NCBI GenBank assembly: GCA_011523765.1
Contig: WTGA01000007.1
Span: forward strand, 1 to 34,793
Reading direction: 5' to 3'
Origin: Gammaproteobacteria bacterium
GTDB lineage: Bacteria; Pseudomonadota; Gammaproteobacteria; Arenicellales; Poriferihabitantaceae
Length of the DNA stretch: 34,793 nucleotides
The notes under the pieces are model-generated. The model saw only the letters and a list, made by a program, of their open reading frames with translations, was not told the origin of the DNA and did no database searches. Positions 17,156 through 27,273 of the stretch are shown here, piece by piece. Made by a program: the position numbers and the translations under genes. How positions within the stretch are numbered: the stretch's first letter is position 1; each line of letters begins with the position of its first letter.

Positions 17156-17803
17156 ATGATGATGCCCCGACCGGTCGACCTTCGACCGTTGATGGCCAAA
17201 GTGGTCTTCATTGGCGCAATGCTGGTGACCCCCCTGGCCCAGTCCAGCGATGACCCGGCCGTATTTATCGAAAATACCGTCCAGGACCTCCTTGGGGAGT
17301 TCACGGCAAGGCGGGATGAACTCGAAGCCGACCGGCAGGCCCTTTTCGAGATGGTGGACAGGACGGTGGGGCCGGCGTTTGGTTTCCAGTACATCTCCAA
17401 ACTGGTGCTGGCGAAAAACTGGAAAAAAGCCAACGCCCAGCAAAGACGGGATTTTGTCAAAGAATTCAGGCGGCTCATGATTGTTACCTACGCAAGCGGC
17501 CTGTTCGGATACGTGGGAACGGAAACCATGACATTCAAGGAAACGAAAATCAGGGAAAGACAGGGTACATTGCTTGCCACCGTGAAAACCGAGGTACTGA
17601 TCGGCGATAATTCAACGCCCCTGCCGGTCGTGTACTCCCTCATCCGGAAAGAGGGCGAAAACTGGAAAGTGTACAATCTCGACGTCGGTAGCCTGAATGT
17701 GGTGTTGAACTACAGGAAGGTCATCCAGTCACTGATCCAAAGCGAGGGCCTTGAGGGCATGATCGAGAACCTGAAAAACAACAACGACCGGAATTACTCC
17801 TGA
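17156..17803 (+). CDS. mlaC: Periplasmic phospholipid-binding protein MlaC
   Basis: Periplasmic shuttle that carries phospholipid between the outer-membrane MlaA complex and MlaFEDB. The 215 residues start with a signal peptide: positively charged start, hydrophobic VVFIGAMLVTPLA, likely cleavage around 29-30. Family blocks include DRTVGPAFGFQYISKLVLAKNWKKA, FVKEFRRLMIVTYASGL and VVYSLIRKEGENWKVYNLDVGSLNVVLNYR. mlaA is not in the window. There is a choice of three clustered ATG/Met codons at the start; the first is given. The stop overlaps mlaB by one base (TGATG). Confidence 0.95.
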   Translation: MMMPRPVDLRPLMAKVVFIGAMLVTPLAQSSDDPAVFIENTVQDLLGEFTARRDELEADRQALFEMVDRTVGPAFGFQYISKLVLAKNWKKANAQQRRDFVKEFRRLMIVTYASGLFGYVGTETMTFKETKIRERQGTLLATVKTEVLIGDNSTPLPVVYSLIRKEGENWKVYNLDVGSLNVVLNYRKVIQSLIQSEGLEGMIENLKNNNDRNYS

Positions 17804-18096
17804 TGCTGGAGCTTGTCCGGGCAGGCGGGAACTACCGGCTCGTGGGGGACCTGACGGTGCACAGTGCACGGCAGGGCTACGAAAATTCCCCCGAATTCAC
17901 CGGACCGGTCTGCCAGATGGACCTGGAAAGGGTCCGGGACCTGGACAGTGCGGGCCTGGCACTGCTGGTTTACTGGTACAACCGGGCCGCCGGGTCCTCC
18001 TGTCGCCTCGAGTTCCTGAATGTTCCGGACAAGCTGGCCCAGATCGCTGAAATGGGGGGTCTGGGGGCGATATTTGGCGTGACCGGTGACGGTTGA
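17803..18096 (+). CDS. mlaB: STAS-domain protein MlaB
   Basis: Cytoplasmic STAS-domain subunit that binds MlaF and supports assembly and activity of the Mla ABC transporter. The 97 residues match the length of E. coli MlaB (97). The STAS fold is seen as strand YRLVGDLTVHSAR, then DLERVRDLDSAGLALLVYWYNRA with the conserved DSAG, then LEFLNVPDKLAQIAEMGGL. Sequence similarity in this family is weak, so the call leans on position directly after mlaC, with a TGATG overlap. Confidence 0.9.
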   Translation: MLELVRAGGNYRLVGDLTVHSARQGYENSPEFTGPVCQMDLERVRDLDSAGLALLVYWYNRAAGSSCRLEFLNVPDKLAQIAEMGGLGAIFGVTGDG

Positions 18097-18151
18097 CCTG
18101 AATTGATGTCAGGGCCTGCATCGGCATTGCCGGATATGGTACAGTAAGCGA

Positions 18152-18379
18152 ATGGTGACTCCTGAAGACATTCAAGGCTGGATTGCCCAGGGCCTGGTCG
18201 ATGCCGAGGTTACGGTGGAAGGCGACGGGCGGCATTTCCAGGCAACGGTTGTTTGCGCTGATTTTGAGGGCAAGTCCAGAATTCAGCGTCACCAGATGGT
18301 CTATGGCGTTCTGGGGGACAGGATGAAATCGGAGATTCATGCCCTGTCACTCAAAACCCTGACCTCATCGGAGTGCTAG
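18152..18379 (+). CDS. ibaG: BolA-family protein IbaG
   Basis: BolA-like protein; in the family these bind a [2Fe-2S] cluster jointly with monothiol CGFS glutaredoxins. The 75 residues show VEGDGRHFQATVV, SRIQRHQMVYGVLGDRM and the conserved His in EIHALSLKT. IbaG also follows mlaB in E. coli, where murA comes next. Here grxD is next instead, the direct physical partner of BolA proteins. The 55-bp gap from mlaB contains an extended -10-like TGGTACAGT at 18138-18145, but it is so close to the ATG that the transcript would be almost leaderless. Confidence 0.92.
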   Translation: MVTPEDIQGWIAQGLVDAEVTVEGDGRHFQATVVCADFEGKSRIQRHQMVYGVLGDRMKSEIHALSLKTLTSSEC

Positions 18380-18413
18380 GCCATTCGAAACTTCAATTCT
18401 ACAGAGGGTGATT

Positions 18414-18725
18414 ATGTCAATTCAGGAACAGCTAAAAGAAATCATTGAGAACAATGAGGTCATTCTTTTCATGAAAGGGACGCCGGATTTTCCACAGTGT
18501 GGATTTTCCGGGAAGACCACGCAAATCCTCCAGGCCTGCGATGTGCGTTATGCCTCGGTAGACGTGCTGTCGAATCACGCCGTGCGCGAAGGGATCAAGG
18601 AATATTCCAACTGGCCCACGGTTCCCCAGCTGTATGTCCGGGGAGAATTTGTGGGCGGTTGCGATATTGTGACGGAAATGTATGAAAGTGGTGAGCTGCA
18701 GACTGTCCTGAAACCGGAGGAATAA
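18414..18725 (+). CDS. grxD: Monothiol CGFS glutaredoxin (Grx4 type)
   Basis: Glutaredoxin of the Grx4 class, which carries and hands over [2Fe-2S] clusters rather than reducing disulfides. The 103 residues contain KGTPDFPQCGFSGKT with the CGFS active site at 29-32, WPTVPQLYVRGEFVGGCDI (glutathione-binding TVP and GGCD), as in E. coli GrxD. The ATG at 18414 has AGAGG at 18403-18407. A GTG two codons earlier is in frame but is part of the Shine-Dalgarno zone. Neighbour to ibaG, 34 bp apart, so coexpression of the BolA-Grx4 pair is likely. Confidence 0.96.
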   Translation: MSIQEQLKEIIENNEVILFMKGTPDFPQCGFSGKTTQILQACDVRYASVDVLSNHAVREGIKEYSNWPTVPQLYVRGEFVGGCDIVTEMYESGELQTVLKPEE

Positions 18726-18735
18726 CCCCTCAAAG

Positions 18736-18751
18736 GGACCGGGTACGGTCC
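18736..18751. terminator. Hairpin between convergent grxD and PLP-enzyme genes
   Basis: GGACCG-ggta-CGGTCC is a perfect 6-bp stem with a 4-nt loop filling the 27-bp gap between two convergent genes. Neither strand has a clean T run after it, so it may be a weak or Rho-assisted bidirectional terminator. Confidence 0.4.
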
Positions 18752-18752
18752 A

Positions 18753-20252
18753 TCACCCGGGGGGGGCTCCGTTTTTCTGCAGCCCCGTCCGTTCATTGAA
18801 GGCGTCAATCAATGCATCCAGTTCCTGCATCCGGTTGCGGGCACCCGCCCAGTAGTTCTCATCGTACCATTGGGCCTGAATTTCATCGTAGGTTTTTCCC
18901 TGCTGCTCCACCCAGGTGTAGTACTTGAGGTTGTGGATGCGTTTCCGGTCGTAGTAGCCCAGTTCCTGCACGTGACTGATATCGGCACCAAGAAGATACC
19001 TTTCATAGGCGCCCGCGGCATCCCGGTCCGTGAATTCCCCTTCTTCCTGCCGCATGGCGTCCAGACGGCTCTGGTACATCTCCATGGAGTCCGTGGCGAC
19101 GGTCAGAACGATGTCGGATTTGCCCAGTTCATAATACTTGGCCATTTTGACCGCGGACAGCAAGTTGGCGATGCCTGAAATGGCGATCAGGTTCAGGTTT
19201 TCAATGATTTCCGCGGGTACCCCGTTCCTGGACAGGCAGGCCTGTCCATTGGGCTCGTTGAACAACCGCATGATGGCCATGGTGGCCTGGTCGTCAATGC
19301 CGGTGACCAGATCCGTATTCTTCAGGTTGTGCACCCAGGGAACATGCTTGTCCCCGATGCCCTCGATGCGGTGGGAACCAAAGCCGTTATTCAGCAGGGT
19401 CGGGCACTGCAGGGCCTCGCTGGCGGCTATTTTGCTCCCGGGGAAATGGGTCTTCAGGTAATCGCCGCTGGCGATTGTCCCCGCCGAGCCGGTGGTGACG
19501 GCCAGTCCCCGGAACACATCACCGGACCCCATGGTGTGCCCGAGGACTTCCATCATCGCCCTGCCGGTGACTTCATAGTGCCACATGTAGTTACCGAACT
19601 CGTCGAACTGGTTAAAGATGACCAGGTCCTGCCCGGATTGCCGCAATTCCCGGCATTTGTCGAAAATTTCCTTGACATTGCTTTCGGACCCCGGGGTCTT
19701 TATCGTTTCTCCGGCAATCCGGTTTAACCACTCGAAGCGTTCCTTGCTCATCCCTTCCGGCAGGATCGCGATGGAGTCGCAGGACAGCAGCGTGGAATCA
19801 TAGGCCCCACCGCGGCAATAGTTCCCCGTGGAGGGCCAAACCGCTTTTTGGGTCGTGGGATCAAATCGGCCGGTCACAAGCCGGGGGACCAGGCAGCCAA
19901 AAGCGGCTCCCACCTTGTGCGTCCCCGTGGGAAACCATTTTCCGATCAACGCAATGATGCGGGCCTCGACACCGGTAATCTCCCGGGGGAATTCCATGAA
20001 GTTCACACGGCCGAATTGTCCGCCCCGGGGTTGAGGCCGGTTGTGCCAGTTGATCCGGAACAGATTAACGGGGTCCAGGTCCCACAACCCGGTGCCGGAC
20101 AGTTTGTGCCGGATGGCACCTGGAATCGAGTCCGGGTCGGTCATCTGCCGGAATGTGGGAATGATGACATGGTTTTCCCGGGCCCGGGTGACGGCTCGCT
20201 CGAGCCTGGATTCGTCCTGGACCGTGAGATCGATCAAAGGGTGAGTTTGCAT
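18753..20252 (-). CDS. Long fold-type II PLP enzyme, cysteine-synthase-like, substrate unknown
   Basis: PLP-dependent enzyme of the tryptophan-synthase-beta / cysteine-synthase fold. Probable PLP lysine is Lys113 in PTGTHKVGAAFG. The loop STGNYCRGG (141-149) stands where cysteine synthases have the SSGN-type substrate loop. TTGSAGTIASG (253-263) fits the glycine-rich phosphate cradle, and EGIGDKHVPW (297-306) resembles the GIGAGFVP region. At 499 residues it is much longer than cysteine synthase (about 310) and has extra N- and C-terminal parts, including a Tyr/Trp-rich tail (YYDRKRIHNLKYYTWVEQQ). The ATG at 20252 lacks a Shine-Dalgarno. It is divergent from a rhodanese gene, which hints at sulfur chemistry. 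I do not recognise a characterised member. Confidence 0.85.
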   Translation of the reverse strand: MQTHPLIDLTVQDESRLERAVTRARENHVIIPTFRQMTDPDSIPGAIRHKLSGTGLWDLDPVNLFRINWHNRPQPRGGQFGRVNFMEFPREITGVEARIIALIGKWFPTGTHKVGAAFGCLVPRLVTGRFDPTTQKAVWPSTGNYCRGGAYDSTLLSCDSIAILPEGMSKERFEWLNRIAGETIKTPGSESNVKEIFDKCRELRQSGQDLVIFNQFDEFGNYMWHYEVTGRAMMEVLGHTMGSGDVFRGLAVTTGSAGTIASGDYLKTHFPGSKIAASEALQCPTLLNNGFGSHRIEGIGDKHVPWVHNLKNTDLVTGIDDQATMAIMRLFNEPNGQACLSRNGVPAEIIENLNLIAISGIANLLSAVKMAKYYELGKSDIVLTVATDSMEMYQSRLDAMRQEEGEFTDRDAAGAYERYLLGADISHVQELGYYDRKRIHNLKYYTWVEQQGKTYDEIQAQWYDENYWAGARNRMQELDALIDAFNERTGLQKNGAPPG

Positions 20253-20388
20253 GGAGGGCAGATGGGAGAGTGCGAAAAATTCGAAAATACCCTGTGCCGG
20301 TCGTCGAGTCAATCCGGCCAATCCGGTTTTGTGGAATTTGCCCCGGGATGGGGTATACTCCCTGCCGGAATCATTTGGGTGGCAGGCC
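20253..20388. promoter_or_regulatory. Divergent PLP-enzyme / rhodanese promoter region
   Basis: The 136-bp gap contains a -10-like TATACT at 20354-20359 facing the rhodanese ATG, 29 bp upstream of it; no strong -35 is present. A short direct repeat of AATCCGG, 2 bp apart, occurs near 20311-20326. No promoter for the minus-strand gene was recognised. Confidence 0.35.
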
Positions 20389-20739
20389 ATGATCAAGACA
20401 GCCGGAGAGTTTATCCTTGAAGCGCAGAAGGAAATCCATTGTGTCGACGCGGAATCGGCAAAACGCCTGTTTGATTCGTCGGAAAATGCCGTGATCATTG
20501 ATGTGCGGGAGGCAGGCAGTGTTTCCGAGTCCAAACTGGTGGATTCCGTCCACATCTCTCGCGGATTGCTTGAAATGAAAGTGCCCAAGGCAATCCCCGA
20601 TCCGGATACCGTGATCCTGACCCACTGTGGCGGGGGAGGGCGGGCGTCCCTGGCCGCGTTGACCTTGCGGAAAATGGGCTACCGGAATGTCAGTGCCATT
20701 ACGGCCCCTTACCGGGACATCAAGAAAATATTCGGATAG
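20389..20739 (+). CDS. Single-domain rhodanese-like sulfurtransferase
   Basis: Rhodanese-fold protein that carries sulfur as a cysteine persulfide in the family. The 116 residues contain VIIDVREAGSV (35-45, the usual DVRE block), the active-site Cys80 in THCGGGGRASLAAL, and the closing KMGYRNVSAIT. The active-site loop CGGGGR is Gly-rich and ends in Arg, as in thiosulfate- or persulfide-using single-domain rhodaneses. No signal peptide is seen, so it is probably cytoplasmic. The frame extends upstream to 20251 but the ATG at 20389 gives the family start, with GGCAGG just before it. Divergent from the PLP enzyme and convergent with fadJ. Confidence 0.9.
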   Translation: MIKTAGEFILEAQKEIHCVDAESAKRLFDSSENAVIIDVREAGSVSESKLVDSVHISRGLLEMKVPKAIPDPDTVILTHCGGGGRASLAALTLRKMGYRNVSAITAPYRDIKKIFG

Positions 20740-20803
20740 CCCGGTCCGGTTGCTTCTTCGGCAGGGATGGGCCGGAAGTCCGTACCCGGGTGCGGGCCGG
20801 CGA

Positions 20804-22825
20804 TCAGCCCAGGGATTCAAGCCAGCCTTTTGAGGGCCGGAACCGTTCTCCGTATCGATGGTGCAGTCCGTGCAACCTGTCCAGCATGGCCTCCACGCCC
20901 TGTTCACGGATATAATGGGTCGGCCCTCCGGTAAACGGAGCGAATCCGGTTCCAAAGACCATGGCGGCATCGAGCCGGGACGGGCTGTCGACGATCCCCA
21001 GATGCAGACATTCCATGCATTCATTGAGATACCTGAAAATCAACCGGTCCTCCAGGTCGCCGCGGTCCTGCCCGGAATCGGTTTTCTCCTTGACCGGTTT
21101 GCCCTTTTTCCAGGTGTAAAACCCCTTTCCGGTTTTCCTGCCCAGTTCCCCGGCGTCAACCTTTGATTTCAAGATGGCGGGGAGCGGACCGCCCGCGCCC
21201 AGGGTTTCTCCGACATGGTGGCAGATATCCAGTCCCACGGTATCTGCCAGGGTAACGGGGCCCATGGGCATGCCGAAGCCGGTGGCGGCCCGGTCGATCA
21301 GGGTGGGGGCGACCCCCTCGCCAAGCAGTTCCATCGCTTCGAGCGCATAGGGCATCAGCACCCGGTTGACGAGAAAACCCGGACCGCTTTGGACCTGGAC
21401 GGGAAGACGGTTGATTTTCCCGGCGAAAGCGGCGGCCCGGGCAACCGATTTGGCGTACGTCTTTTCACCTCTGACAATTTCAACCAGTTGCATTTTTGCA
21501 ACCGGGTTGAAGAAGTGCAGTCCCACCAGCCGTCCCGGTCTTCTGAGGACGGTGCTGATGGTTTCGAGGGGGATGCTGGAAGTGTTGGTGGCCAGCACCG
21601 CATCCGGGCGGGCAATCTTTTCCATTTCGGCAAACACCCCGGTTTTCACCTCGGCATTTTCAAAGGCCGCCTCAATCACCACATCCGCATATCGGGCACC
21701 GGTGCCGGCGACATCGGCCTGGAACCGGTCCATCGCGCGTTCAACCTGTCTCGGTTGTTTTAACCGGTCCCTGAAAAATCCGTACGCCCGTTGGTAGGCC
21801 TTCGCCAGGGCGGCCGGGCTCCGGTCATGCAGCGTGACCGTCAAGCCCCGAAGTGCACACCACGACGCGATGTCTGTGCCCATCAGGCCGGCACCAATGA
21901 TGTGTACCCGCCTGAACTCTTCCCGGGTGGCCGGCCGGCCGGTCTTCTTGAGTTCTTCCTGCAGGAAGAACACCCTGACCAGGTTCCGGGAGGTGGCCGT
22001 CAGGATCAAATCGGTGACGGAAACCTGTTCGGCAGCCAGCATGGCATCCCGGTTTCCTGCGGATTTTTCCCACAGGTCAATCAATGCATACGGGGCAGGG
22101 TAATGGTTCTGCCGTGCCTTGGCGGAGACCTTTTTTCGAAGTATCCGCGCCATCAGGCTGCGTGCAGGCCGGACAGAAAAAACGGCATTCAACCGGGAGG
22201 GCCTGGCCCGGGGCGGTTTTTGGCCGATGAGATGCCTGGCTGCCCGGTCCATCTGGCGGGGCGGGACGCACAGGTCAATGAACCCCGTCTTTTTGGCCGC
22301 CAGGGGAGCCAGGGTCCTGCCGCTCAGCAGCAAGTCCATCCCGGCGGTGACGCCGACGGTTTCGATGAGCCGGACGCTGCCGCCAAATCCCGGATGGATG
22401 CCTACCTTGACTTCCGGCAACCCGAGGCGAATGGAGGGGGTGTCACAACAGACCCGGTAGTCACAGGCCAGCGCCAGTTCCAGCCCGCCTCCCAGGCAAT
22501 GCCCATCGATGAGTGCAACGGTGGGCATCGGCATGGATTCAATCCGGTCCATGACCCGGTGTGCCCGGCGTGCGATGTCGAGGGCCTGTTCCCGGCCGGT
22601 GATTTTCCCGAATTCGCCAATGTCCGCCCCCGAAACAAAGCTGTCCGGCTTGCCTGACCGGATGATCAGGCCCGCGGGACGGTCATTGTCCATGCCGTCC
22701 AGGATGCGGTCCAGTTCGGAGATCACCTCAACGGACAGGACATTCTGCTTTTTACCGGAGACGTCAATGGATAACGTGCACAGGGACGGGCTGTGCCGGA
22801 TTTGCCAGTGCCGGAATCGGGCCAT
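20804..22825 (-). CDS. fadJ: Multifunctional fatty-acid oxidation protein (enoyl-CoA hydratase / 3-hydroxyacyl-CoA dehydrogenase)
   Basis: Catalyses hydration and NAD-dependent oxidation steps of beta-oxidation. From the ATG at 22825 the protein has 673 residues. Hydratase domain: SGADIGEF (65-72), GHCLGGGLELALACDYRV with Glu116, GLPEVKVGIHPGFGG with Glu138. Dehydrogenase domain: Rossmann IIGAGLMGTDIA (309-320), NTSSIPLETIS (414-424), LHFFNP with His437, GFLVNRVLMPYALEA, and GRKTGKGFYTW. GGGLELALAC is closer to FadJ than FadB, and the partner upstream is a FadI-like thiolase, so FadJ is used. It is shorter than E. coli FadJ (714). The start lies 1 bp after the fadI stop (TGACATG), so the pair is translationally coupled. 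Confidence 0.93.
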   Translation of the reverse strand: MARFRHWQIRHSPSLCTLSIDVSGKKQNVLSVEVISELDRILDGMDNDRPAGLIIRSGKPDSFVSGADIGEFGKITGREQALDIARRAHRVMDRIESMPMPTVALIDGHCLGGGLELALACDYRVCCDTPSIRLGLPEVKVGIHPGFGGSVRLIETVGVTAGMDLLLSGRTLAPLAAKKTGFIDLCVPPRQMDRAARHLIGQKPPRARPSRLNAVFSVRPARSLMARILRKKVSAKARQNHYPAPYALIDLWEKSAGNRDAMLAAEQVSVTDLILTATSRNLVRVFFLQEELKKTGRPATREEFRRVHIIGAGLMGTDIASWCALRGLTVTLHDRSPAALAKAYQRAYGFFRDRLKQPRQVERAMDRFQADVAGTGARYADVVIEAAFENAEVKTGVFAEMEKIARPDAVLATNTSSIPLETISTVLRRPGRLVGLHFFNPVAKMQLVEIVRGEKTYAKSVARAAAFAGKINRLPVQVQSGPGFLVNRVLMPYALEAMELLGEGVAPTLIDRAATGFGMPMGPVTLADTVGLDICHHVGETLGAGGPLPAILKSKVDAGELGRKTGKGFYTWKKGKPVKEKTDSGQDRGDLEDRLIFRYLNECMECLHLGIVDSPSRLDAAMVFGTGFAPFTGGPTHYIREQGVEAMLDRLHGLHHRYGERFRPSKGWLESLG

Positions 22826-22826
22826 G

Positions 22827-24122
22827 TCAGCCGGACGGTCTCTGGACCAGCATGGCGCCACCCTGGCCACCACCGATGCACAACGTGGCCATTGCCCGGT
22901 TCCACTGATGGTGTTCCAGTACCCGCAGGGCATGCAGTACGATCCGGGCCCCGCTCGCGCCCACCGGATGACCGATGCTGATGCCGCCGCCATGGAGATT
23001 CAGCCGGTCCGGGTCGAGTTCACCCAGCGCGTCTTCCAGTCCGAGCTCATCCCTGCAGTATTCCCGGGAGCCCCATGCCGCAAGACAGCCCAGCACCTGG
23101 CCTGCGAACGCCTCGTTGATCTCCCAGTAGTCCACATCGTCCAGACCGAGAGCGGCCCGCTGTAAAATGGGGGTGCTGGCATGTACGGGGCCCAGGCCCA
23201 TCTGCGTCGGGTCCACCCCCGCCCACTGGCTGTCAGCGATCAGGCCGCGACCCTGCAATCCGAATTTTCCCATGGCCTTTTCGCTGGCCAGGAGCAGCCA
23301 TGCGCAGCCATCGGTGATCTGCGCGCTGTTGCCTGCGGTCACGAGCCCGGTGGGGCGGTCAAATACCGGGCGCAGTTTGGCCAGCTTTTCGATGGAGGAG
23401 TCCCGTCTCAATCCGGTGTCTTCAAAATAGCGGTGGCCCCGGATATCAAAAATCGTTTCCACTTCTCCGTTGAAAAAGCCGTTGTCAATGGCCGCCCCCA
23501 ACCGCTCATGACTGCGCACCGAAAACCGGTCCATGGATTCCCGGTCAAGACCGAATCGATGGGCAATTTTTTCCGTTGTCTGCCCCATGGAAAACCCGCA
23601 CACCGGGTCGGTGAGTCCCTGCAACAGGCCAATGACCGGTTTGAAATGCGATGGCTTCAGCATTTTCAGCGACCGGGCCTTGTCCGCCATGGATCGTGAA
23701 CGGGTCCAGCTTCCAAGCCAGGCGACGAATTCGGTGGAGAACAGTACCGGGGCATGACTCATGGACTCGGTACCGCCGGCCAGAACCAGGTCGGACCGCC
23801 CGAGGGCAATGTGGGTGGCTGCGCTGTCCAGTGCCTGCATGCCGCTCGCACAGTTTCTGGCGACTGTCCAGGCCGGGGTCGATTCGCCGCACCCCATGCG
23901 CAATGAAGCGACTCGCCCGATGTTCGCTTCCTCCGCGGTGGGGGCGACACAGCCCAGAATCACCTCGTCCAGGTCGGTCGCTGCAAACGGCTGCCGGTTC
24001 AGCAGCGGGAGTCCGGCGGCCACGGCAAGGTCTACCGCGCGAAAGGGCCCGGGCTTTCCTGTTGCCTTGAGAAACGGAGTGCGGGCTCCATCAATGATAT
24101 ATACCGGCCGGCCTTTGTGCAT
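22827..24122 (-). CDS. fadI: 3-ketoacyl-CoA thiolase (FadI type)
   Basis: Thiolase that cleaves 3-ketoacyl-CoA to acetyl-CoA and a shortened acyl-CoA. The 431-residue length matches FadI (436) rather than FadA (about 387). Nucleophile Cys91 in ARNCASGMQAL, WEINEAFAGQVL, the catalytic His in GGGISIGHPVGASGARI, and the second Cys in LCIGGGQGGAMLVQR are all present. Start ATG at 24122 gives the family N-terminus VYIIDGARTPF. First gene of fadI-fadJ. In a sulfur oxidiser such genes may serve membrane lipid turnover; that is an inference. Confidence 0.94.
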   Translation of the reverse strand: MHKGRPVYIIDGARTPFLKATGKPGPFRAVDLAVAAGLPLLNRQPFAATDLDEVILGCVAPTAEEANIGRVASLRMGCGESTPAWTVARNCASGMQALDSAATHIALGRSDLVLAGGTESMSHAPVLFSTEFVAWLGSWTRSRSMADKARSLKMLKPSHFKPVIGLLQGLTDPVCGFSMGQTTEKIAHRFGLDRESMDRFSVRSHERLGAAIDNGFFNGEVETIFDIRGHRYFEDTGLRRDSSIEKLAKLRPVFDRPTGLVTAGNSAQITDGCAWLLLASEKAMGKFGLQGRGLIADSQWAGVDPTQMGLGPVHASTPILQRAALGLDDVDYWEINEAFAGQVLGCLAAWGSREYCRDELGLEDALGELDPDRLNLHGGGISIGHPVGASGARIVLHALRVLEHHQWNRAMATLCIGGGQGGAMLVQRPSG

Positions 24123-24446
24123 GGTTCCCGTTGTTGCGTATCAATTTACACCGCGAATTGGTTTCAGGGGATGATACCACTGAAGACGCCCGGAAAGGGG
24201 CGGGCCCTTGCCTGGGGCCCGGCTGTCCGGCCGGAATTGGAACAGGCAGGCCGGTGAATCCGGGTTCCGGGTCCATGCGGGAAGCATGCAATGGCCGTTG
24301 GGCCGTTTGTTTCTCCCTGCGAAGAGAAACCGGTTTGGCGTATACTGTGAACCGGGGCCGGGCCAGCCGGTCGACGGGGACGTTCCGGGCGACCCGACAC
24401 CCGGTTCCGTACAGGCGGGAGAGAAAGCCAAGTTCAAGGACCCACA
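24123..24446. promoter_or_regulatory. Divergent fadI / trmB gap with three inverted repeats
   Basis: No gene is seen in these 324 bp. Perfect inverted repeats: CGGGCCC-ttgcctg-GGGCCCG (24201-24221), CATGC-gggaa-GCATG (24274-24288), and GTTTCTC / GAGAAAC with 8 bp between (24309-24330). The third is centred exactly where the -35 would lie for the -10 element TATACT (24341-24346), so it may be an operator for trmB transcription. No -35 of consensus quality was found there. No fadI promoter was recognised. Confidence 0.45.
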
Positions 24447-25145
24447 ATGAGCCAGCCAGACAGCGCGCGCAGACCCATCCGCAGTTTCAGTATTCGGGGC
24501 GGAAGGATCACCCCTGCCCAGCAAAGAGCACTGGATACCCTGATGCCGGTCTATGGGCTGGACCTGTCGGATTACGGCCGCAGGACCGTTGATTTTGAGG
24601 AGGTTTTCGGCCGGTCCGGTCCGGTCATCGTGGAAATCGGGTTTGGCAACGGTGACGCACTGCTGGAAATGGCCCAATGCCACCCGCAGTGTGATTTCAT
24701 CGGAGTCGAAGTGCACCGCCCGGGTGTCGGGCACCTGCTGCTCCACCTGGAACAAAGGGGGATTGCCAATGTCAGGGTATTTTGCGCGGATGCCATCGGT
24801 GTTCTGGAAACCGCGATTGGCGACGGGACGCTGGACAAGGTCTGCCTGTATTTTCCCGATCCCTGGCCAAAGAAAAAGCATCACAAGCGGCGCATCCTGC
24901 AACCCGGCTTTATCGAACAGACCGCCAGGAAGCTGAAATCCGGCGGTATCTTCCATTTTGCCACCGACTGGCAGGACTATGCCGAGGAGGCACTGTGCAG
25001 GCTGGACCATTCCCCGTATTTCGAGAACCTGGCCGGGAAGGGAAATTTTTCAGTGCGGCCCGGGGACAGGCCGTTGACAAAATTCGAGCAGCGCGGCCGG
25101 AAACTGAACCACGGGATCTGGGACCTGGTCATGTCCCGTACATGA
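24447..25145 (+). CDS. trmB: tRNA (guanine-N7)-methyltransferase
   Basis: SAM-dependent enzyme that forms m7G at position 46 of tRNA variable loops. The 232 residues (E. coli TrmB 239) include EIGFGNGDALLEMA (63-76), FIGVEVHRPGVGHLL (84-98), the hallmark FPDPWPKKKHHKRR (136-149), and RPLTKFEQRGRKLNHGIWDL at the C-terminus. The ATG at 24447 is given; no strong Shine-Dalgarno. Convergent with the thioredoxin-domain gene, 22 bp apart. Confidence 0.96.
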   Translation: MSQPDSARRPIRSFSIRGGRITPAQQRALDTLMPVYGLDLSDYGRRTVDFEEVFGRSGPVIVEIGFGNGDALLEMAQCHPQCDFIGVEVHRPGVGHLLLHLEQRGIANVRVFCADAIGVLETAIGDGTLDKVCLYFPDPWPKKKHHKRRILQPGFIEQTARKLKSGGIFHFATDWQDYAEEALCRLDHSPYFENLAGKGNFSVRPGDRPLTKFEQRGRKLNHGIWDLVMSRT

Positions 25146-25167
25146 CGGGGAACCGACCCGCACGGAA

Positions 25168-27210
<2,043 letters not shown>

Positions 27211-27226
27211 TTTCGTTCGAATGGGA

Positions 27227-27269
27227 TTGACAGGGCGGGGATTCCGCTACAAGCTACAATACAGGAAGG
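27227..27269 (+). promoter_or_regulatory. lgt promoter elements and ribosome binding site
   Basis: A perfect -35 TTGACA lies at 27227-27232. Possible -10 boxes are TACAAG (27248-27253, spacing 15) and TACAAT (27255-27260, spacing 22); neither spacing is ideal. AGGAAGG (27263-27269) is a Shine-Dalgarno 4 nt before the ATG at 27274. Confidence 0.4.
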
Positions 27270-27273
27270 TTGC

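Noticed and set aside
24136-24178. FadR-like operator upstream of fadI
   Set aside because: There is a TATCA...TGATA outer dyad, but the inner sequence does not match the FadR consensus and the arms are too far apart.
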